DNA of 12,000 bases, taken from Sedimenticola sp. Its GTDB lineage: Bacteria > Pseudomonadota > Gammaproteobacteria > Chromatiales > Chromatiaceae. Where the stretch lies: the NCBI GenBank assembly GCA_030619405.1, contig JAUXBK010000057.1, positions 1-12,000 on the forward strand, read 5' to 3'. This document shows, one piece after another, positions 6,338 through 12,000 of this stretch. Each line of letters opens with the position of its first letter. Position 1 is the first letter of the stretch. A program made the translations under genes and the position numbers. Under the pieces are notes generated by a model. It saw only the letters and a program-made list of their open reading frames with translations, had not been told where the DNA came from and searched no databases.

Positions 6338-7171
6338 TTGAAACAGAACGGCGAGTTTTCCGATTCCTGCCTGCAACGCTGCCCCTTTGGGGTCCTGCTC
6401 CTAGACCCGGCCGGAAAGATCCAGCAGATCAACCCGGCACTGGAAGCGATGCTGAACACGCCTGCCGAACAGCTGCTCGGCCACACCCGGGAGACTCTCC
6501 CCTTCGCCACCCACCGAGGCGTGTTGGAAGGCAACAACATTGTGCATCTGGCCGGGCCCGGTGTGACGCAGGAGCGGTGGCTGCAGTGTGAAGTGATGGA
6601 GAGCAGCAGCGGCAGCAGCAGCAGATTTTTCGTAGACATTACCGAACTGGTGCGTCTGCAGCAGGAGAACAGCCGCCTGGAGGCTGAGCTGGATGAGCTC
6701 GCTATCACCGACGATCTGACCGGACTGGCAAACCAGCGGGCGCTGAAACGGGCGCTCGACACCCAGGTTACGCGCAGCCGGCGCTACCATAACCCACTCA
6801 GCCTGGCCATCATCGAACTGCTCGATGAGTCCTCCCCCTCCCTGGTACCGGACGATGAGGTGGTGCTTGCCACCAGCCGCTATCTGCGTGACAGGCTGCG
6901 TTGGGTGGACTTTATCGCCCGCTGGGATCAGAACCATTTTCTGATCATCCTTCCAGAGACCAGCGCCCGGGAAGGAGAGCGCATGATCGACAAGATCCGA
7001 GGTAACTTTCCAGATATCGAGCTGCCAGAGTCGGCCAGCATTCACACCCTGAGTCTCCGCTTCGGACTGGCAGAGTGGCAGAAAGGGGATGACGACCGGC
7101 GCCTGATGGATAGGGCGGCCGAAGATCTGAACCGGGACCCGCTGATCGGCATGGCAGCTTCAGCTTCCTGA
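6338..7171 (+). CDS. PAS domain protein with degenerate GGDEF domain
   Basis: No gene name is assigned. Residues about 12-102 form a PAS domain (CPFGVLLLDPAGKIQQINPA, then LLGHTRETL). A short coiled coil (103-122) leads into a GGDEF-like domain beginning ITDDLTGLANQRALKRALD (123-141). The catalytic GGDEF is replaced by DQNHF (197-201), and the metal-binding D-x-D stretch and following loop are shortened (ELLDESSPS), so diguanylate cyclase activity is very unlikely. R188-x-x-D191 stands at the exact spacing of the inhibitory c-di-GMP site of true GGDEF proteins, so the domain may bind c-di-GMP. The start is TTG with a good AGAGGA site (6325-6330) 7 bp before it; no in-frame ATG is nearby. cyaA follows after 10 bp, implying an operon and possibly control of cAMP synthesis. 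Confidence 0.85.
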   Translation: MKQNGEFSDSCLQRCPFGVLLLDPAGKIQQINPALEAMLNTPAEQLLGHTRETLPFATHRGVLEGNNIVHLAGPGVTQERWLQCEVMESSSGSSSRFFVDITELVRLQQENSRLEAELDELAITDDLTGLANQRALKRALDTQVTRSRRYHNPLSLAIIELLDESSPSLVPDDEVVLATSRYLRDRLRWVDFIARWDQNHFLIILPETSAREGERMIDKIRGNFPDIELPESASIHTLSLRFGLAEWQKGDDDRRLMDRAAEDLNRDPLIGMAASAS

Positions 7172-7181
7172 ACCGTATTAC

Positions 7182-10043
7182 ATGGCCGACGCTGTCGATT
7201 ATCGGGATGGTATCGGCCGTAAGGATCTGCAGAAGATACGCCGGCGCTTCCTCGGGCTACACCGGGAGCGGCTGCGTCGTATAGAGGCGGAGCTGCGCCC
7301 GGGACAGCGCCAGTTCATCACCCTGCTGCCGCTGCTGTTCCATATCAATCACCCGATGCTGCCCGGCTTTGTCACTACCCAGACACCGGCCGGCATCGCC
7401 GACTTTACCCCCTCCCAGTCCCAGCTCCGGGCGGCGAAGAAGATCAGCCGGAGTTTCGCTTACCGAAAGCGGGCAAGACGCCGCTACCACATCCAGGGCC
7501 TCTACCTGATGGGCAGTATCGGCAGCATCGCCCACAATGCGGGCAGTGATCTGGATATCTGGCTATGCCATGACCCACGCCTCTCATCCAGGGCAAAGAC
7601 GACACTGCGTGCCAAGGTGGTGAGTATCGAGCAGTGGGCCAAGGAACAGGGCTTTGAAGCCCACATCTACCTGATCGACGCCGAGGCATTCCGCCGGGGC
7701 GAGCTGGATCAGATCTCTTACGACAGCAGCGGCACAACTCAGCACCGGCTCCTGCTGGAGGAGTTTTACCGCACCGGGGTGTTGCTGGCGGGGCGTTATC
7801 CCCTGTGGTGGATGGTACCGCCGGAACAGGAGCCAAACTACAGCGAATACGCCGCCATGCTACTGCACAAGCGGTTCGTCAACCCCCTGGACTGCATCGA
7901 TTTCGGGGGTCTGGAGAAGTTGCCCGCGGATGAATTCTTCGGGGCTGCCCACTGGCAGCTGTTCAAGGGCATCAGTTCACCCTACAAGAGTATCCTCAAA
8001 CTGCTGTTGACCGAGGCCTACTCTCAGGACTACCCCCACATCCGCTGGCTCTGCCAGGAGGCCAAATCCGCGATCTATGCCGGCGACTTCTATCTGAACG
8101 ACCTGGACCCCTACGTGCTGATGTACCGGCGGGTGGAACAATACCTGCTTCAGCGCGGGGAGTTCAAACGGCTGGAGCTTGCCCGCCGCTGCTTCTACTT
8201 CAAGACGGAACTGCCTTTGAGCAAGCAACAACCGAGATTAGAGATGTCGTGGCAGCAGACGCTATTGCAGCGAATGACCCGGCAGTGGGGCTGGGGAAAG
8301 AAAGATCTGCTGCTGCTGGACGCCAGGGAACAGTGGAAGATCGATCGGGTGCTGGAAGAACGCAACACCCTGGTGCGGGAGCTGACCCACAGCTACCGCC
8401 TGTTGACCGACTTCGCCCGCGCCTATGCCCACAGCGGGCGCATCGATCCTCAGGAATTGAGCCTGCTCGGGCGCAAACTCTACACCGCCCTGGAGAAACG
8501 GCCCGGAAAGATCGACAGTATAAACCCCGGTATCTCCAGGAGCCTGATGGAAGAACGGGTCTCGCTGCACTTCCGGGAGCACCAGGACGAAGGGAGCAGC
8601 TGGCTGCTGTTCCTGGGCGAGGTCAACGAGGAACAGGCCCTGGTCACCAGCCCGATCAAGACCACAAGTGGCCTGATCGAAATGCTGACCTGGTGTCACC
8701 TCAACCGGGTGATGCGCACCGCAACCCGGGTCACGCTCTACCCGGAACAGGGTCCAGTTCGCGTGGCAGAGCTGCACGCCCTGCTGAGCACCCTGCGCAA
8801 CATCTACCCCGACGGTTCCGAAGTGGAGTGCGATATGGAACAGCTGGCATCCCCCCCTCACGCCCTCTCCTGCACACTCTTCATCAATACCGGCACCGAC
8901 CCTATGAAACATCTCTCCCGAGTGGGCAAACAACTGACCAGCAACCGTAGCGACCCTCTCAGCTTCGGCGCTTCTCACGTCTCGCTGGTGGGGAAGATCG
9001 AACAGTTGATCTCAACCAACTGGGGGGAGACCCTGGTGCTGAGTTATCAGGGGAGCGGTGGCCTGTTGAACAGCCTCTGCCACTACCTGAAATCGACCTT
9101 GTCGCACCATTCACCAGGCCCGATACCTGAAGTAAGTGCTCACTGTTTTTCATCAGTACGTGCCACCGGCATCGCCCGTCGGGTCCAGAAACTCTACAAC
9201 GACGTCCGCCACAACTTTGAGCGACAGGAGGGGGGAACCGACAGACGCTACCTGCTGCAGGCAGACGACGAGTACTACCTCATTCAACGCAAACGGGAAG
9301 GTTTCTCATATATCGCGCTTCAGACCCTGGAGGAGCTGCTGGAACTGCTGGGTGAAAACCACAACAGCTTTCAGGCACTGTGCGTGGACGATCAGGCGCT
9401 ACAGGAGACTCCGTTCCCGGCTATATTCACGCGCAACCGGCCCGCCATCATCCAGCTCTTCTACCACACCACCCGGGATACCACCCTGCTCTATCTGTTG
9501 GACGAACAGGGCGCCCTGTTTCAGCAGGAGATGGCAGCCACCGACGAGCACTATCTGTTGCTGCAGCAGCAGCGCTTTCTCGATGGCATCCGACTGCTCC
9601 GCAGCCTGCTCGCAGAAGAGCCCGCTCACCGGCTGTTGCTGGACAGACCGGAGTTCTACCGTCTCGATCGCGACCGTAAAGGGCTTTTCTTCTGCACCCC
9701 CCGCACCCCGCCCCGCCACAGGCTGCCGGACAGCTACCTGGAACTGCGGCTGGTGAGTGACAGCCTGGATCTCCGCCAATCGCCCCATCTGCTGATCTGC
9801 GGTGACCAGGAGTTCAGCTCCTTCGAGTACGGCGACCGCCTGTTCCCCGCCGTCGCCGAATACATCCTCTCCCAGCGGCGTAATCAGCAGAGCTACCCCA
9901 TCTACCTGACCGGCCTGGAGCTCAGCCGAACCGCCGGTGAGGGCACAGGTTCCACCATCGACCTGTTCAATCTCAAGAAGCGCCTGGAGGGCCGTCTCAA
10001 CCACGCCCTCAACACCCTGACCCAGGAGGCTGTCGGAGAATAG
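7182..10043 (+). CDS. cyaA: Class I adenylate cyclase
   Basis: CyaA makes cAMP from ATP for Crp/Vfr-type regulators. The 953-residue product is the size seen in Pseudomonas and longer than the E. coli enzyme (848). The catalytic nucleotidyltransferase domain is N-terminal: GLYLMGSIGSIAHNAGSDLD (106-125) gives the GS motif (G111-S112) and the metal-binding D123 and D125, followed by IW. ISYDSSGTTQHRLLLEEFYR (178-197) is another class I hallmark, as is PLDCIDFGGLEKLPADEFFG further on. The C-terminal half is the poorly conserved regulatory region. No frameshift or internal stop was seen. The ribosome-binding site is weak, and the gene begins 10 bp after the PAS-GGDEF stop, so translation may depend on the upstream gene. 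Several long antisense frames across it are shadows. Confidence 0.95.
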   Translation: MADAVDYRDGIGRKDLQKIRRRFLGLHRERLRRIEAELRPGQRQFITLLPLLFHINHPMLPGFVTTQTPAGIADFTPSQSQLRAAKKISRSFAYRKRARRRYHIQGLYLMGSIGSIAHNAGSDLDIWLCHDPRLSSRAKTTLRAKVVSIEQWAKEQGFEAHIYLIDAEAFRRGELDQISYDSSGTTQHRLLLEEFYRTGVLLAGRYPLWWMVPPEQEPNYSEYAAMLLHKRFVNPLDCIDFGGLEKLPADEFFGAAHWQLFKGISSPYKSILKLLLTEAYSQDYPHIRWLCQEAKSAIYAGDFYLNDLDPYVLMYRRVEQYLLQRGEFKRLELARRCFYFKTELPLSKQQPRLEMSWQQTLLQRMTRQWGWGKKDLLLLDAREQWKIDRVLEERNTLVRELTHSYRLLTDFARAYAHSGRIDPQELSLLGRKLYTALEKRPGKIDSINPGISRSLMEERVSLHFREHQDEGSSWLLFLGEVNEEQALVTSPIKTTSGLIEMLTWCHLNRVMRTATRVTLYPEQGPVRVAELHALLSTLRNIYPDGSEVECDMEQLASPPHALSCTLFINTGTDPMKHLSRVGKQLTSNRSDPLSFGASHVSLVGKIEQLISTNWGETLVLSYQGSGGLLNSLCHYLKSTLSHHSPGPIPEVSAHCFSSVRATGIARRVQKLYNDVRHNFERQEGGTDRRYLLQADDEYYLIQRKREGFSYIALQTLEELLELLGENHNSFQALCVDDQALQETPFPAIFTRNRPAIIQLFYHTTRDTTLLYLLDEQGALFQQEMAATDEHYLLLQQQRFLDGIRLLRSLLAEEPAHRLLLDRPEFYRLDRDRKGLFFCTPRTPPRHRLPDSYLELRLVSDSLDLRQSPHLLICGDQEFSSFEYGDRLFPAVAEYILSQRRNQQSYPIYLTGLELSRTAGEGTGSTIDLFNLKKRLEGRLNHALNTLTQEAVGE

Positions 10044-10058
10044 AAAACCCTTTAAACT

Positions 10059-10087
10059 TTGGTTCCGATAAATTCTCCGTATATACT
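10059..10087 (+). promoter_or_regulatory. Candidate sigma-70 promoter for lptM and following genes
   Basis: TTGGTT (10059-10064; 3 of 6 to TTGACA) and TATACT (10082-10087; 5 of 6 to TATAAT) are separated by 17 bp in the AT-richest part of the 77-bp gap after cyaA. A start near 10094 would leave a leader of about 27 bases containing the GGAGG at 10109-10113 that serves lptM. No terminator for cyaA was recognised. Confidence 0.4.
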
Positions 10088-10120
10088 CGAACGACCGGGA
10101 ACACCTGCGGAGGGATATCC

Positions 10121-10267
10121 ATGCGCGGTAGGACACGTCACATCCTCTGGATCATGATCATCATGCTGGGCGCGGGGAGCCTGCTCTCGGCCTGCGGTCA
10201 GAAGGGGGACCTCTACCGGCCGGACCAGGATCCCCAGCAGCATGAGAAAAAGAAAAAATACCCCTGA
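10121..10267 (+). CDS. lptM: LptM (YifL)-family small outer-membrane lipoprotein
   Basis: This is a 48-residue ORF too short for standard ORF listing. It begins MRGRTRHILWIMIIMLGAGS, a positively charged then hydrophobic signal peptide, followed by the lipobox LSAC with the lipidated cysteine at C25. The mature part starts CGQKGDLYRPDQ, matching the CG-x-KG-x-LY-x-P motif of the LptM/YifL (formerly LppL) family. In E. coli LptM helps assemble the LPS translocon LptD-LptE. A lysine-rich tail ends the protein. A strong GGAGG (10109-10113) precedes the ATG. Linkage to cyaA is seen in other gammaproteobacteria, where lysA and dapF usually follow; here a methyltransferase gene comes next instead. 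Confidence 0.88.
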   Translation: MRGRTRHILWIMIIMLGAGSLLSACGQKGDLYRPDQDPQQHEKKKKYP

Positions 10268-10289
10268 AAAATCACGGATTCTATCGAAA

Positions 10290-10991
10290 ATGGAACGTAC
10301 CCCGGAACCCGAACTGATGGACGACCTGGCACAGGCCAGGGCCTATGCGGAGGAGGATTTTTCCGAGGCAAACAGCCTGTTCATGGAGCAGTTCGGTAAA
10401 CTTTACCCGCAACCGGTCACCGGCCGGGCGCTGGACCTGGGCTGCGGTCCGGCTGATATCACCCTGCGCTTCGCCCGCGCCTACCCCGGCTGCCATATCG
10501 ACGGGATCGACGGTGCCGAGGCGATGCTGAACTTCGGTAGGCAGGCACTGGAGCAGGAGGCCGGACTGCAGCAGCGGGTAACCCTAATCTGCGAGCGGCT
10601 TCCCGCACCCTCTCTCACCCCCGGCCAGTACCAGCACATCATCTCCAACAGCCTGCTGCACCATCTCCACGACCCCTCTCTGCTGTGGCAGACGGTGACA
10701 GGATGTGCCAGACCCGGTGCCTCCATCCTGATCATGGATCTGTTACGCCCTGACACCCGGTCACAGGTGGATGCGCTGGTGGAACGCTACGCGGAGTCGG
10801 CCCCGGATCTGCTGAAAAGAGACTTCCGCAACTCCCTCCTGGCAGCCTTCACACCGGAGGAGGTGGCACAGCAGCTGCGTGGGGCGGGGCTCGAAAACCT
10901 GGCGGTCACTCGAGTGAGTGACCGCCACATGACCATCAGCGGCTATCTGCAGGGGCCTCGATCCGGCGACCCATTTCAGCTGAACAACTAA
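10290..10991 (+). CDS. Class I SAM-dependent methyltransferase
   Basis: This is a Rossmann-fold methyltransferase of unknown substrate. Counting from the ATG at 10290 (233 residues), motif I is ALDLGCGPADITLRFA (47-62), the acidic loop after strand 2 is DGIDGAEAML (71-80), and the post-I region contains YQHIISNSLLHHLHDP (114-129), then GASILIMDLLRP (143-154). The N-terminal ERTPEPELMDDLAQARAYAE looks like the conserved start of this family, which is why I prefer this ATG to the in-frame one at 10242; the latter adds 16 basic residues and overlaps lptM by 26 bp. Neither has a strong ribosome-binding site. It probably shares the lptM transcript. The substrate could be a small molecule; nothing nearby identifies it. 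Confidence 0.85.
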   Translation: MERTPEPELMDDLAQARAYAEEDFSEANSLFMEQFGKLYPQPVTGRALDLGCGPADITLRFARAYPGCHIDGIDGAEAMLNFGRQALEQEAGLQQRVTLICERLPAPSLTPGQYQHIISNSLLHHLHDPSLLWQTVTGCARPGASILIMDLLRPDTRSQVDALVERYAESAPDLLKRDFRNSLLAAFTPEEVAQQLRGAGLENLAVTRVSDRHMTISGYLQGPRSGDPFQLNN

Positions 10992-11006
10992 CCGGCCAGA
11001 GACGAC

Positions 11007-11429
11007 ATGGGCAAGAAAAAAGAGAAGAAAAAGGTAGGCAAGACAAAAAAGAAAGAGCAGAAGGTCAGCAAGAGGGGCGGAGGCTCCGCCAAGCAGTTGA
11101 AAAGTGAGATCAAGCGTCTGGAGAAGGAGATCCGGAAGCGGGACGACCTGATCCGGAAGCTGCAGAAACGGTCAGCCCCAAAAGCGTCGAAAGAGGTCGC
11201 CAGTGACGACACCGCGGATCTGCTCCACAGTCAACGGAACGAGAGCATCGCCGTGGTCCAACGCAGGGCCTGGGAACGGCACCAGTATCTACGGCAGCAG
11301 TATGAGCAGCACCTGGAGGAGAACAACCCTGCCACCACGGCGCGACGGCTGGCCAACCGGGATCTGATCGAGCGGTTCGGTGATGCCGCCGGCTATTCGG
11401 CGGAAGAGTTGCTGGACATACTGTCGTGA
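11007..11429 (+). CDS. Lysine-rich coiled-coil protein of unknown function
   Basis: I do not recognise this 140-residue protein. The first 25 residues are almost all lysine with a few glycines (GKKKEKKKVGKTKKKEQK), a likely disordered, strongly basic tail. Residues about 28-54 form a charged coiled coil (QLKSEIKRLEKEIRKRDDLI). The C-terminal half (about 75-140) looks folded and helical, ending DLIERFGDAAGYSAEELLDI. There is no signal peptide or membrane segment, so it is probably cytoplasmic, and the basic tail could touch nucleic acid or the membrane surface. Its stop shares one base with the psiE start (TGATG), so the pair is translationally coupled and may act together. The ATG is 15 bp after the methyltransferase stop. 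Confidence 0.7.
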   Translation: MGKKKEKKKVGKTKKKEQKVSKRGGGSAKQLKSEIKRLEKEIRKRDDLIRKLQKRSAPKASKEVASDDTADLLHSQRNESIAVVQRRAWERHQYLRQQYEQHLEENNPATTARRLANRDLIERFGDAAGYSAEELLDILS

Positions 11430-11902
11430 TGGAGATAGAGCGCGACAGGATCCAGCGGGCCGGCAATGCGCTGGTCGATCTGTTCCACTACCTGGCCCTG
11501 TTCATCATCGGCGCCACCATCGTCTGGTCCGCGGTCAGCGAGTACATGAAGATCATGCAGGAGGGGCACGCGGCCCTGAAAGATATCCTGCTGCTGTTCA
11601 TCTATCTGGAACTGGGTGCCATGGTGGGCATCTACTTCAAGACCCATCGGCTGCCGGTGCAGTTCCTGATCTATATCGCCATCACGGCCCTGTCCCGGCA
11701 TCTGGTAATCGACGTGCAAAAGGTATCGGACAACTTCCACCTCTATCTACTGCTGAGCATCACCGTCGCCATCGTGCTGCTCAGCTTTGCGGTGCTGGTG
11801 CTGAGCTACTCCGGACACAAATATGGTGACCCGGAGGACGGCTCCCGGGAAAGGGACGAACGGGACCGGCTGGAAGAGCTGTCACCTAGATCCTGCAAGT
11901 AG
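11429..11902 (+). CDS. psiE: PsiE-family inner-membrane protein
   Basis: This protein belongs to the phosphate-starvation-inducible PsiE family; its molecular role is unknown. The 157-residue product has four hydrophobic segments (about 17-37, 50-70, 76-93, 104-127). The conserved stretch is LFIYLELGAMVGIYFKTHRL followed by PVQFLIYIAITALSRHL (residues 56-92), the family hallmark. A charged cytoplasmic tail rich in D, E and R follows. ATG at 11429 overlaps the upstream stop by one base; a GTG one codon earlier is possible. The last six residues, SPRSCK, and the stop TAG are encoded by a dispersed repeat (11882-11927), so the original C-terminus was probably different. No Pho box was recognised near it. 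Confidence 0.87.
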   Translation: MEIERDRIQRAGNALVDLFHYLALFIIGATIVWSAVSEYMKIMQEGHAALKDILLLFIYLELGAMVGIYFKTHRLPVQFLIYIAITALSRHLVIDVQKVSDNFHLYLLLSITVAIVLLSFAVLVLSYSGHKYGDPEDGSRERDERDRLEELSPRSCK

Positions 11903-11927
11903 TCGTGCGTACAGAGTGCAAGCTATT
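11882..11927 (-). repeat. Dispersed repeat, copy 3 (overlaps end of psiE)
   Basis: This copy is inverted relative to the other two. On the plus strand the core reads ACCTAGATCCTGCAAGT at 11884-11900, then TCGTGC at 11903-11908 and AGAGTGCAA at 11913-11921, followed by GCTATTG. The core is identical to those at 2008-2024 and 6247-6263. The psiE reading frame runs into it and stops at TAG (11900-11902), which spans the edge of the core. Confidence 0.8.
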
Positions 11928-11931
11928 GTTT

Positions 11932-11999
11932 CGTAGAGCGAATGAAAAATTGCGTGGAATCCTTATTGTGATTTCCAAGATTTTTCATATCGCTATACG
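11932..11999. repeat. Imperfect palindrome at the right edge
   Basis: The left arm (11932-11960) and the reverse complement of the right arm (11970-11999) share CGTA[G/T]AGCGA, ATGAAAAAT, TGG and AATC with one- to two-base gaps. The loop is about 9 bases. It directly follows dispersed-repeat copy 3 and lies downstream of psiE. It could be a separate mobile palindromic unit, or part of a composite with copy 3. Neither strand shows a U-tract after the stem. The window ends here, so the outer boundary is unknown. Confidence 0.5.
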
Positions 12000-12000
12000 G

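Noticed and set aside
6280..6591. Rightward 103-codon frame starting at 6280
   Set aside because: It overlaps the PAS-GGDEF gene in another frame; the latter has clear domain similarity and a good ribosome-binding site.
6601..6625. AGC trinucleotide run in the PAS-GGDEF gene as a functional microsatellite
   Set aside because: Short and interrupted; it codes a serine-rich turn at the PAS end and needs no special explanation.
8262..10136. Long leftward open frames opposite cyaA (8262-8978 and 9399-10136)
   Set aside because: Long antisense frames are expected in GC-rich coding DNA; cyaA is intact with family motifs, and these frames show no domain.

Overview
The window looks like chromosomal DNA of a GC-rich gammaproteobacterium. 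Three things point that way: a class I (CyaA-type) adenylate cyclase, an LptM/YifL-type small lipoprotein, and the gene order argH / algZ-algR / hemC-hemD, which is the order known from Pseudomonas and relatives. The density of short palindromic and dispersed repeats reminds me of sulfur-oxidising gammaproteobacteria and their symbionts, but that is an impression and not shown by the sequence.

Layout. Positions 1-4192 are read leftward: algZ (sensor kinase, 4192-3131), algR (LytTR response regulator, 3120-2380), then after a 426-bp gap hemC (1953-1024) and hemD (1016-249), two consecutive steps of tetrapyrrole synthesis. Positions 4392-11902 are read rightward: argH and a MazG-like nucleotide pyrophosphohydrolase overlapping it by 4 bp; then a PAS plus degenerate-GGDEF protein followed 10 bp later by the adenylate cyclase gene cyaA; then a predicted promoter, a 48-residue lipoprotein (lptM), a SAM-dependent methyltransferase, a lysine-rich coiled-coil protein of unknown function and a PsiE-family membrane protein. 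The 199-bp gap between algZ and argH is a divergent promoter region.

Gaps between genes are mostly occupied by repeats. A roughly 40-bp dispersed repeat with a 17-bp invariant core occurs three times: upstream of hemC, upstream of the PAS-GGDEF gene, and inverted over the end of psiE, where it supplies the stop codon. A 158-bp MITE-like inverted-repeat element flanked by TTA sits against the algR stop codon. Positions 1-248 hold two palindromic elements in the space after hemD. A fourth palindrome fills the right edge.

The most interesting functional signal is the PAS-GGDEF/CyaA pair. The GGDEF catalytic signature has become DQNHF, yet an RxxD motif stands exactly where the inhibitory c-di-GMP-binding site should be. 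This suggests a c-di-GMP receptor placed in one operon with cAMP synthesis. Everything else is recognisable housekeeping or regulatory content.
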